From a bacterium (GTDB lineage: Bacteria > Ratteibacteria > UBA8468 > B48-G9 > JAFGKM01): a stretch of DNA of 5,195 bases. Below the pieces are notes generated by a model. The model was not told the origin of the DNA. It saw only the letters and a program-made list of their open reading frames with translations, and did not search any database. The position numbers and the translations under genes were made by a program. The stretch is from assembly GCA_035371905.1 (NCBI GenBank), contig DAORXQ010000109.1, forward strand, positions 1 to 5,195. The letters run 5' to 3'. Below are positions 1 through 5,195 of the stretch, piece by piece (position 1 is the first letter of the stretch; each line of letters begins with the position of its first letter).

Positions 1-1
1 T

Positions 2-559
2 GGAGGGAGAATTATTATAAATGTTCAGCCACTTTTTTCGGATTATGTACCTATTCATCATATAATTTCAAATTTTTTTACACAAAAAAAATTAATCTGG
101 AAAGGCGAAATCTTATGGGAAAAACATAATTATAATTGTAAATATACTGCTTGGGGCAGTTGGAAAAGTCCAAGTAATCCTTATTTAAAATATACTTGGG
201 AATTCCTTGAAATCTTTTGTAAAGGAAGTTTAAGACATTATGGAAAACACCAAAATGCAGATATAACAGCAGAGGAATTTAAAAAATGGGTCTATGCAAA
301 GTGGGATATTCCTCCAGAATATAACATGAAAAAATATGGCCATCCAGCAATGTTTCCAGAAGAATTATGCGAAAGAGTAATAAAACTTTTTAGTTTTAAA
401 GGTGATGTTGTATTAGACCCATTTAATGGTGTAGGTACTACTACTCTGGTTGCAAAACGACTTGAAAGAATATATGTTGGCATTGATATCTCTCAAGAAT
501 ATTGCCAAAAAGCAGAAGAAAGATTAAAAGAAGAAAATCAAAAAATAAGTTTATTATAA
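2..559 (+). CDS. Site-specific DNA methyltransferase, beta-class (N4-cytosine or N6-adenine), 5'-truncated
   Basis: The frame is open from base 2 to the TAA at 557-559, giving 185 residues of the C-terminal part of an S-adenosylmethionine-dependent DNA methyltransferase. The ATG at 326 is internal, because conserved family sequence precedes it. Visible in order are an ILWEK stretch followed by WGSWKSPSNP (about residues 37-60, motif VI-VIII region), then EEFKKWVYAKWDIPPE (about 87-102), then HPAMFPEEL (motif X-like), then DPFNGVGTT from base 416 (motif I, AdoMet binding), then YVGIDISQEYC (motif II). Having motif I near the C-terminus is the beta-class order. The catalytic (D/S/N)PP(Y/W) motif should lie upstream of the window, so base specificity cannot be read here. 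It presumably protects host sites from the nuclease encoded one base downstream. The family assignment is secure; recognition sequence and methylated base are unknown. Confidence 0.93.
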   Translation, partial: GGRIIINVQPLFSDYVPIHHIISNFFTQKKLIWKGEILWEKHNYNCKYTAWGSWKSPSNPYLKYTWEFLEIFCKGSLRHYGKHQNADITAEEFKKWVYAKWDIPPEYNMKKYGHPAMFPEELCERVIKLFSFKGDVVLDPFNGVGTTTLVAKRLERIYVGIDISQEYCQKAEERLKEENQKISLL

Positions 560-564
560 AATGA
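545..564 (+). repeat. Direct repeat copy 1, at the endonuclease start
   Basis: This 20-base segment reads ATAAGTTTATTA, then T, then AAAATGA. It covers the last codons and stop of the methyltransferase and the ATG of the endonuclease. It matches 1244-1263 at 19 of 20 bases; the only difference is T557 against A1256. The two copies are read in different ways by the preceding genes (I-S-L-L-stop here; the end of the final Ser codon and then the stop in copy 2), so the match is at nucleic-acid rather than protein level. It could be a shared leader or a recombination scar; chance in AT-rich DNA is not excluded. Confidence 0.7.
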
Positions 565-1247
565 ATAAACTATTGTCTATAATAGAAGCTTATAAAGATT
601 TAATAAAAGGTATTGAAGACAAAGCAAAAATATCAACAAATAGAGCATATGGTGGAATTATAAGAGCAGGTAAGGGTAAACTTGTTGAAAGTATAGGGAA
701 AAATCTTATTGAAATAGCATGGGAAGAATTAAATATGCCATTAGAAAATTTAAAATTCTCAAATAAAAGAGTAAAAATACCAATAAACAAAAATTATTTA
801 GAAAGGATTAAAAATATAGAAGTTAGAAAATTTATAGAGGAAAATATAGACAAATACTTTTATCCGCTTAAAGTAGATATTCAAGTTTATGTAAAAAATA
901 AATTTAAAATTGCCATTGAATGCAAATCATATACAGAAAATGCCATGTTAAAAAGAATACTTGTAGATTTCACTTTATTGAAAAATTTATATCCAGACTT
1001 AAAATTTGTTTTATTACAACTTGAAAGTCAATTAGGAGGAGATTTTTCCTCTATGGTAGTTGCAAAATATGGAAGTCCATCAACTCATACAATACTTTCT
1101 TATTTTGATATCAATATACATATTATAACACTTCTGAAAGGTGAAAGAAAAGTTGATAAACCCATTCATAAAAGGGATTATTATAAACCTTTGCAAATCG
1201 ACTCATTAAAAGAGGCAGTAGAAGTTTTTAAATTTTTATTATCATAA
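561..1247 (+). CDS. Putative type II restriction endonuclease, PD-(D/E)XK fold
   Basis: A 228-residue basic, soluble protein with no signal peptide or membrane segment. It begins one base after the methyltransferase stop, the classic place for a cognate endonuclease. A plausible metal-binding nuclease core is visible: D106 in PLKVDIQVYV, then a beta strand leading to E120-C121-K122 in KIAIECKSY, matching D-X(13)-ExK of PD-(D/E)XK nucleases. E43, in the helix GKLVESIGKNLIEIAW, is a candidate upstream acidic residue. The N-terminal segment NRAYGGIIRAGKGKLVE (about 27-43) looks conserved in style and may be structural or DNA-contacting. The start at 561 is the only sensible one, but no Shine-Dalgarno precedes it; translation may rely on coupling to the methyltransferase stop. 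I do not recognise the subfamily or specificity. The call rests on the nuclease motif plus context. A non-type-II DNA-cleaving role is the main alternative. Confidence 0.75.
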   Translation: MNKLLSIIEAYKDLIKGIEDKAKISTNRAYGGIIRAGKGKLVESIGKNLIEIAWEELNMPLENLKFSNKRVKIPINKNYLERIKNIEVRKFIEENIDKYFYPLKVDIQVYVKNKFKIAIECKSYTENAMLKRILVDFTLLKNLYPDLKFVLLQLESQLGGDFSSMVVAKYGSPSTHTILSYFDINIHIITLLKGERKVDKPIHKRDYYKPLQIDSLKEAVEVFKFLLS

Positions 1248-1263
1248 GTTTATTAAAAAATGA
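1244..1263 (+). repeat. Direct repeat copy 2, at the phosphatase start
   Basis: Second copy of the 20-base repeat, lying 699 bases downstream of copy 1. It spans the endonuclease stop codon (1245-1247), the whole 12-base spacer and the ATG of the next gene at 1260. Similarity falls off on both sides after one or two bases, so the repeat is sharply bounded around the two start regions. Confidence 0.7.
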
Positions 1264-1826
1264 GGATAATTTTTCTTGATAGGGATGGAGTTATTTCAAT
1301 TTTTACACCTGATGATTATATAAAGAAATGGGAGGAATTTGAGTTTATACCTGAAGGGATTGAGGGTTTAAGGATATTGAATGATGCTGGTTATAAAGTT
1401 ATTATAATTTCAAATCAGGCAGGTGTTAATAAAGGACTTTTTACAGAAGATGACCTTAATGAAATTACGCAAAATATGATTGAGGAATTGAAAAAAAAGG
1501 GAATAGATAACATTTTAAAAGTTTATTATTGCATACATAAAAAAGAAGAAAATTGTGAATGTAGGAAACCAAAAACAGGACTTTTTAAAAAAGCAGAAAA
1601 AGAATTAGGTCAAATTGATTTCTCAAATACATTTTTTATAGGAGATACTGATATAGATGTAATTGCCGGGAAAAGTATAGGAACAAAGACGATATTAGTT
1701 CTAACAGGAAAGACAAAATCAAAAGAAGAGACAGAAAATTGGGAAATTAAACCAGATTATATTTTTAAGAATTTAAAAGAGGCAGCAGAATTTATAGTAA
1801 AAAGGGGTAAAAATGGAAAAATATGA
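1260..1826 (+). CDS. gmhB: HAD-IIIA phosphatase, probable D-glycero-D-manno-heptose 1,7-bisphosphate 7-phosphatase
   Basis: A 188-residue cytoplasmic HAD hydrolase, close to the E. coli GmhB length of about 191. Motif I is DRDGV with D7 (nucleophile) and D9 (acid/base); motif II is S51-N52-Q53, followed by the GmhB-like AGVNKGLFTEDDL; motif III is K103 in CRKPKTG; motif IV is GDTDID with D129 and D133 for Mg2+. A zinc site is formed by C91-x-H93 and C99-x-C101. GmhB removes the 7-phosphate from heptose 1,7-bisphosphate in making ADP- or GDP-heptose for LPS or S-layer glycans. The His-to-Cys zinc loop is short (5 residues, as in HisB-N histidinol phosphatase, against 12 in E. coli GmhB), so the substrate is less certain than the fold. 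The start is fixed by motif I at residue 7, yet no Shine-Dalgarno is visible. No other heptose gene lies in the window. Its last 14 bases overlap lpd. Confidence 0.82.
   Translation: MRIIFLDRDGVISIFTPDDYIKKWEEFEFIPEGIEGLRILNDAGYKVIIISNQAGVNKGLFTEDDLNEITQNMIEELKKKGIDNILKVYYCIHKKEENCECRKPKTGLFKKAEKELGQIDFSNTFFIGDTDIDVIAGKSIGTKTILVLTGKTKSKEETENWEIKPDYIFKNLKEAAEFIVKRGKNGKI
1803..1807 (+). promoter_or_regulatory. Shine-Dalgarno site for lpd
   Basis: AGGGG lies five bases before the ATG at 1813, inside the 3' end of the phosphatase gene. It supports this start and implies that lpd is translated from the same mRNA as the gene before it. Confidence 0.6.
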
Positions 1827-3132
1827 TGTTATTGTAATTGGCGGTGGTCCTGCTGGATATCCGTGTGCTATAAGATGTTCACAATATGGGAAAAAAGTCC
1901 TATTAATTGAAGAACTTGCACTTGGTGGTGTCTGTTTAAACAGAGGATGTATTCCAACAAAGGCATTATATTCTGTTTCTGAAGAAATTTCAGTATCAAA
2001 ATATAAATCAGTTGAAAAAAACGTAAAATATGAATGGAATAAGGTTTTAAATGAAGTATTGAATGATGTAGTTTTAAGATTGAGAACAGGTGTAAGTATG
2101 CTTCTTAAAAGTTATGGTGTTAATTTCTTAAAAGGAAAATCTATATTTAAGGATATAAGAACAGTTGAAGTTAATAATAATTTTTTTACAGCAGAAAATA
2201 TTGTAATTGCAACTGGTTCCACTTCTTATGTCCCGGATTGTTTTAAAGGTGATAGTAGGGTTATAACATCAGACCATATTTGGGAATTCCATAAATTACC
2301 TGAAAGTGTTGCCATTATAGGTGGTGGATTTATTGGATGTGAATTTGCCTCTATTTTAAATAAGTTTGGAGTTAAAGTTAAAGTTTATGAAATGATGGAT
2401 ACACTTCTTCCCGGTAAAGATAGAGAAATAACTGAATTACTTAAAAAATCATTTGAGAAAAGGGGAATTGAGGTCAATTTAAATCAGAAACTTGAAAGTT
2501 GTGAATTTATTAAAGAAGAAAAAATTTTTGTATCTGTTGGAAGAATACCCAATATACCCGAAATTGAGGGACTTGGATTTGATAAAAAAGGGATTAAAAC
2601 AGACGAAAAATTGAAAACAAATATTGACGGAATTTATGCTATTGGTGATGTTAATGGTAAATATCAACTTGCCTATGTTGCAACAAAGGAAGGAGAAATT
2701 GCTGCTGAAAATATCTGTGGAAAAAATGAAATTATGAATTATGAAATTATTCCTGAAGTTATTTTTACAGACCCTGAAATTGGTGTTTGTGGATTGACTG
2801 AAGAAAAAGCAAAAGAAAAAGGTATAGATGTAATTGTCGGAAAATTCCCCTACTCTGCTCTTGGACGTGCTTATTCTGATAAAAAAACTGATGGATTTGT
2901 AAAAGTTATTGCAGATAAAAATACTGAAAAAATTTTAGGAATACACATAATTGGAAAAAATGCAACTGAACTTACAAGTTTTTCTACACTTGCAATAACA
3001 AATGAATTAAAAATAAAAGACCTTGAAAAAATTTTATATTGTCATCCAACTTTTTCAGAAGGAATAATGGAAGCAATAAATGACCTAAATAAAAAAAGCA
3101 TCCACTTATCTCCAAAGAAAGGAAAGATATGA
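1813..3132 (+). CDS. lpdA: Dihydrolipoamide dehydrogenase (E3)
   Basis: A 439-residue flavoprotein of the pyridine nucleotide-disulfide oxidoreductase class I family. It reoxidises dihydrolipoyl groups of 2-oxoacid dehydrogenase or glycine-cleavage complexes with NAD+, in the cytoplasm. FAD binding is shown by VIGGGPAGY (8-16) and by IYAIGDV with D279. The redox disulfide is C41-LNRG-C46 followed by IPTK, the Lpd signature rather than that of glutathione reductase. NAD binding is shown by AIIGGGFIGCE (167-177) and SVGRIPN (241-247). The C-terminal interface carries the catalytic pair H411 and E416 in HPTFSE. Two oddities: the stretch between the NLNQKL strand and SVGR is about 18 residues shorter than in E. 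coli Lpd, and the first His of the usual HxHP is Y409. No E1, E2 or lipoyl-domain gene is nearby. It overlaps both neighbours (14 and 4 bases), indicating coupled translation. Confidence 0.92.
   Translation: MEKYDVIVIGGGPAGYPCAIRCSQYGKKVLLIEELALGGVCLNRGCIPTKALYSVSEEISVSKYKSVEKNVKYEWNKVLNEVLNDVVLRLRTGVSMLLKSYGVNFLKGKSIFKDIRTVEVNNNFFTAENIVIATGSTSYVPDCFKGDSRVITSDHIWEFHKLPESVAIIGGGFIGCEFASILNKFGVKVKVYEMMDTLLPGKDREITELLKKSFEKRGIEVNLNQKLESCEFIKEEKIFVSVGRIPNIPEIEGLGFDKKGIKTDEKLKTNIDGIYAIGDVNGKYQLAYVATKEGEIAAENICGKNEIMNYEIIPEVIFTDPEIGVCGLTEEKAKEKGIDVIVGKFPYSALGRAYSDKKTDGFVKVIADKNTEKILGIHIIGKNATELTSFSTLAITNELKIKDLEKILYCHPTFSEGIMEAINDLNKKSIHLSPKKGKI
3120..3123 (+). promoter_or_regulatory. Shine-Dalgarno site for the glycoside hydrolase
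   Basis: AGGA within the purine run AAAGGAAAG lies five bases before the ATG at 3129, and the start codon shares ATGA with the lpd stop. This fixes the start and supports termination-reinitiation coupling. Confidence 0.65.
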
Positions 3133-5195
3133 AAAAACTGTTTGGAGCAGAAGTACAATATTTTCGCCTTGAAGAAAAATATTGGGAAAAAATAGTTGAA
3201 AGTTTAAAAGAATTGGGGTTGAGTTTTGTTTCTTCATATATTCCTTGGGGTCTTCATGAAATTAAAAAAAGAGTATTTGATTTTGAAGGTAAAACATCTG
3301 AAAGAACAAATTTAATTAAATTTCTTGAAATAATTAAAAAATATAAACTCAAAATTGCCATAAGACCAGGACCCTTTATCTGCAATGAGTTTTTATATGG
3401 AGGGTATCCAGAAAGAATTGTTAAAGAAAAGAAAGAAATATTTGTCCTTGACAATCAGAACAGAACTACAAAAGGTTATTGGATACCTAAAAAAGAAGGT
3501 TCTCAACCATCATATTTACATCCTGAATATCTTGAAGAATGTAAGATATGGATTTCTACGGTTTCAAATATTATAAAACCATATTTATCTACAAATGGTG
3601 GCCCAATTGAAATGATAAACCTTGATAATGAAGTAAGTTATATTGTAATGGATTCTATGTTTGATAGTGATTATAATGAATGTATGGTTGGAAAGGGATG
3701 CTTTTATCATAAATTTTTGAAGGAAAAATATAAGGATATTTCAAATTTACCAAAAATTCCATTCTATAAAGTTAAAAAATTTGAAGATATTGAACCACCA
3801 AGAAAACTAATAGATGTTGAAAGAAATCTTATTTATTATTTTGATTGGGTAGAATTTAAAGAATGGGTTATGTCTGAATATTTAAGAAGGTTAAGAATAA
3901 TGTATGAAGAAAATGGAATAAAGGATGTGATTTTTTACACAAATTTAAATCCACATAGACCTGAAGGAATTCCAACAAATCCAAAAAAATTTGAAGAAGC
4001 AGTAAACGGTATTGTTGGATATGATTTTTATAGAAGTCCATTTTTAAGTTTTTCAGGTTATACTTCAATGGCAAGGGTTTTAAGATATCTTGATTCAATT
4101 TTAAAATTTACATGGAGTGCTGAATTTATGGCTGGTTGGTGGTTTGAAGATGTAAGTAAATGCTGGTTAACTCCTGAACATCATAAATTTATGAGTTTAT
4201 GCGCTATTTCAAATGGATGCAAAGGAATTTCTTATTTTATGTTTCATGATAGGGAAACATGGGGTGGGAGTCCAGTAAGTGATAAAGGGCATAGAAGAAG
4301 TGTATATTTTGGGATAAAGGAGTTTTTAAATATAGTTAATAAGTTTGAAAATTGGAAAGATTTAAAAATTCTTTATGATAAAGTTGGTCTTGTTTATTAT
4401 AGACCATACCATTGGCATACTTATCTTGGAGACCCTTCACCATGTAATGATAGTGTTATTCATATAGGAGAACCAGAAATAAATGGTTTGAAAGCAGGTA
4501 TTTTAACAAAGGAATATGAAGGAATTTTTAGATTGTTATTACTTTCTGGTTTTAATCCAAGAATAATTGAAATACAGGAAAAACCAGAAAATATTTATAA
4601 TTGTGATATTCTATTTTTCCCAACAGGTCCATTTATTGATAAAAAAACAGAAAAAATAATTTTTGATTATTTAAAAAAAGGTGGGAAGATTGTTTGTGGC
4701 CCATTTATTCCAGAATTTACACTAGAAGGGGAAAGAATTGAAACTTTTAAAGGGATTATAAAAAATAGATTTATTGGAAAAGTTGAAAAATTTGAAAATG
4801 AAAATATACAATTGAAAGAATATCTATTTGATGTTGGAGGCGAAAAAATTATTGAAATTGATGGCATTTCTGTTTTTGGAAAGTTTAAAATTGAAAATGG
4901 ATATATATACTTTCTTGGTACCTTCATTGGACAGGATGAACCATTAAACGAATCACTTGTAAATATTAAATTCATTAAAGAACTACTTGAAAAAGAAAAT
5001 ATAAGACCGTTTGCTGAGATAAAAGTTTTACCAGTTGAATATACTATTGGAACAGAGAATGGTTTTGAAAAATATTATGAAAAAAGAAATTTGCTGATAT
5101 CTTCAACCCTTACAGATGGAAAAAATATTTTTCTTTTTCTGAATAACCTTTATAATAGAAGTATTGAAGCAGAGATAAAATTTAACAGAAATGAT
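3129..5195 (+). CDS. Glycoside hydrolase, GH35-like beta-galactosidase type with GH42-like middle domain, 3'-truncated
   Basis: The frame stays open for 689 codons to the last base, so the C-terminus is missing. Residues 1 to about 400 form a clan GH-A (beta/alpha)8 barrel of GH35 character: GAEVQYFRLEEKYWEKI at the first strand, YIPWGLHE (37-44), and RPGPFICNEFLYGGYP (79-94), close to the GH35 RPGPYICAEW...GG signature. GGPIEMINLDNE places the acid/base at E168; WSAEFMAGWW places the nucleophile at E332. Residues about 415-620 (VGLVYYRPY, ILFFPTGPFIDKKTEKIIFDYLKKGGKIVCGP) resemble the glutamine-amidotransferase-like trimerisation domain of GH42 enzymes; a beta-rich domain seems to begin after about 630. 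It should hydrolyse terminal beta-galactosides or related beta-glycosides, but the exact substrate is not readable. There is no signal peptide, since the first barrel strand begins by residue 5, so it likely acts on imported oligosaccharides. Its start overlaps lpd by four bases. Confidence 0.82.
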   Translation, partial: MKKLFGAEVQYFRLEEKYWEKIVESLKELGLSFVSSYIPWGLHEIKKRVFDFEGKTSERTNLIKFLEIIKKYKLKIAIRPGPFICNEFLYGGYPERIVKEKKEIFVLDNQNRTTKGYWIPKKEGSQPSYLHPEYLEECKIWISTVSNIIKPYLSTNGGPIEMINLDNEVSYIVMDSMFDSDYNECMVGKGCFYHKFLKEKYKDISNLPKIPFYKVKKFEDIEPPRKLIDVERNLIYYFDWVEFKEWVMSEYLRRLRIMYEENGIKDVIFYTNLNPHRPEGIPTNPKKFEEAVNGIVGYDFYRSPFLSFSGYTSMARVLRYLDSILKFTWSAEFMAGWWFEDVSKCWLTPEHHKFMSLCAISNGCKGISYFMFHDRETWGGSPVSDKGHRRSVYFGIKEFLNIVNKFENWKDLKILYDKVGLVYYRPYHWHTYLGDPSPCNDSVIHIGEPEINGLKAGILTKEYEGIFRLLLLSGFNPRIIEIQEKPENIYNCDILFFPTGPFIDKKTEKIIFDYLKKGGKIVCGPFIPEFTLEGERIETFKGIIKNRFIGKVEKFENENIQLKEYLFDVGGEKIIEIDGISVFGKFKIENGYIYFLGTFIGQDEPLNESLVNIKFIKELLEKENIRPFAEIKVLPVEYTIGTENGFEKYYEKRNLLISSTLTDGKNIFLFLNNLYNRSIEAEIKFNRND

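Noticed and set aside
326..559. A 77-residue protein starting at the ATG at 326
   Set aside because: The same frame is open back to base 2 and encodes conserved methyltransferase sequence (WGSWKSPSNP region), so 326 is an internal Met of a gene truncated by the window edge.
1260..1826. Histidinol-phosphatase domain of a HisB protein
   Set aside because: The zinc-loop spacing would allow it, but the NQAGVNKGLFTEDDL segment is GmhB-like, no imidazoleglycerol-phosphate dehydratase domain follows, and no his genes are nearby. It is kept as an alternative substrate only.
1813..3132. Glutathione or mercuric reductase instead of Lpd
   Set aside because: The redox motif CLNRGCIPTK and the HPTFSE ending fit dihydrolipoamide dehydrogenase best. 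There is no N-terminal heavy-metal domain and no C-terminal vicinal cysteine pair as in mercuric reductase.
3385..3576. Small + strand reading frame within the glycoside hydrolase
   Set aside because: It lies wholly inside the glycoside hydrolase in another frame, is Lys/Leu/Ile-rich as expected from AT-rich DNA, and has no recognisable motif.
4667..4975. 102-residue reading frame on the minus strand
   Set aside because: It is antisense to the well-supported glycoside hydrolase, with a Ser/Phe/Pro/Ile-rich composition typical of reverse-complement shadows. The same applies to the other minus-strand frames at 292-483, 590-790, 2479-2667, 3254-3454 and 3868-4098.
1..5195. CRISPR array, tRNA or rRNA gene, insertion sequence or transposase, terminator hairpin
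   Set aside because: Reading the window showed no spaced repeat array, RNA gene signature, inverted-repeat-flanked element or transposase motif. Coding frames occupy nearly every base, and the only gaps are 1 and 12 bases long.

Overview
The window is very AT-rich (G+C roughly 30%) and densely coding. All five genes I can support lie on the + strand, and no gap between them exceeds 12 bases. Codon choice follows the composition: AGA for Arg, ATA and ATT for Ile, AAA for Lys. The mix of a heptose-bisphosphate-phosphatase-like protein, a dihydrolipoamide dehydrogenase and a cytoplasmic glycoside hydrolase points to a bacterium. A heptose pathway would fit a diderm (LPS) or S-layer-glycan organism. 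The composition would suit an uncultured AT-rich lineage, but I cannot assign a phylum.

Layout. Positions 2-559 hold the C-terminal part of a beta-class DNA methyltransferase whose N-terminus lies upstream of the window. One base later (561-1247) comes a PD-(D/E)XK nuclease-like protein that I read as its cognate restriction endonuclease; together they look like a compact type II restriction-modification pair. Twelve bases on, 1260-1826 encodes a HAD-IIIA phosphatase of the GmhB type. It overlaps by 14 bases a dihydrolipoamide dehydrogenase (1813-3132), which overlaps by 4 bases (ATGA) a large GH35-like glycoside hydrolase. That last gene starts at 3129 and stays open to the last base. It is the largest gene in the window and its 3' end is missing.

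How they work together. The layout is that of one transcription unit, with no visible promoter, terminator or hairpin between genes. The last three genes are clearly translationally linked: they overlap, and the two internal starts have good Shine-Dalgarno sites. The restriction-modification pair and the phosphatase start have no recognisable Shine-Dalgarno. I see no shared pathway joining heptose phosphate hydrolysis, lipoamide oxidation and beta-glycoside hydrolysis, so this may be a housekeeping string next to a defence module.

Most notable observations. A 20-base direct repeat (19/20 identical) sits at the start of the endonuclease gene and again at the start of the next gene, so it brackets exactly the endonuclease. 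The nuclease is one whose specificity I cannot name. The Lpd has a shortened NAD-domain segment and lacks the first His of the usual HxHP motif. The glycoside hydrolase joins a GH35-like barrel to a GH42-like middle domain. I did not find a clearly new multi-gene system.
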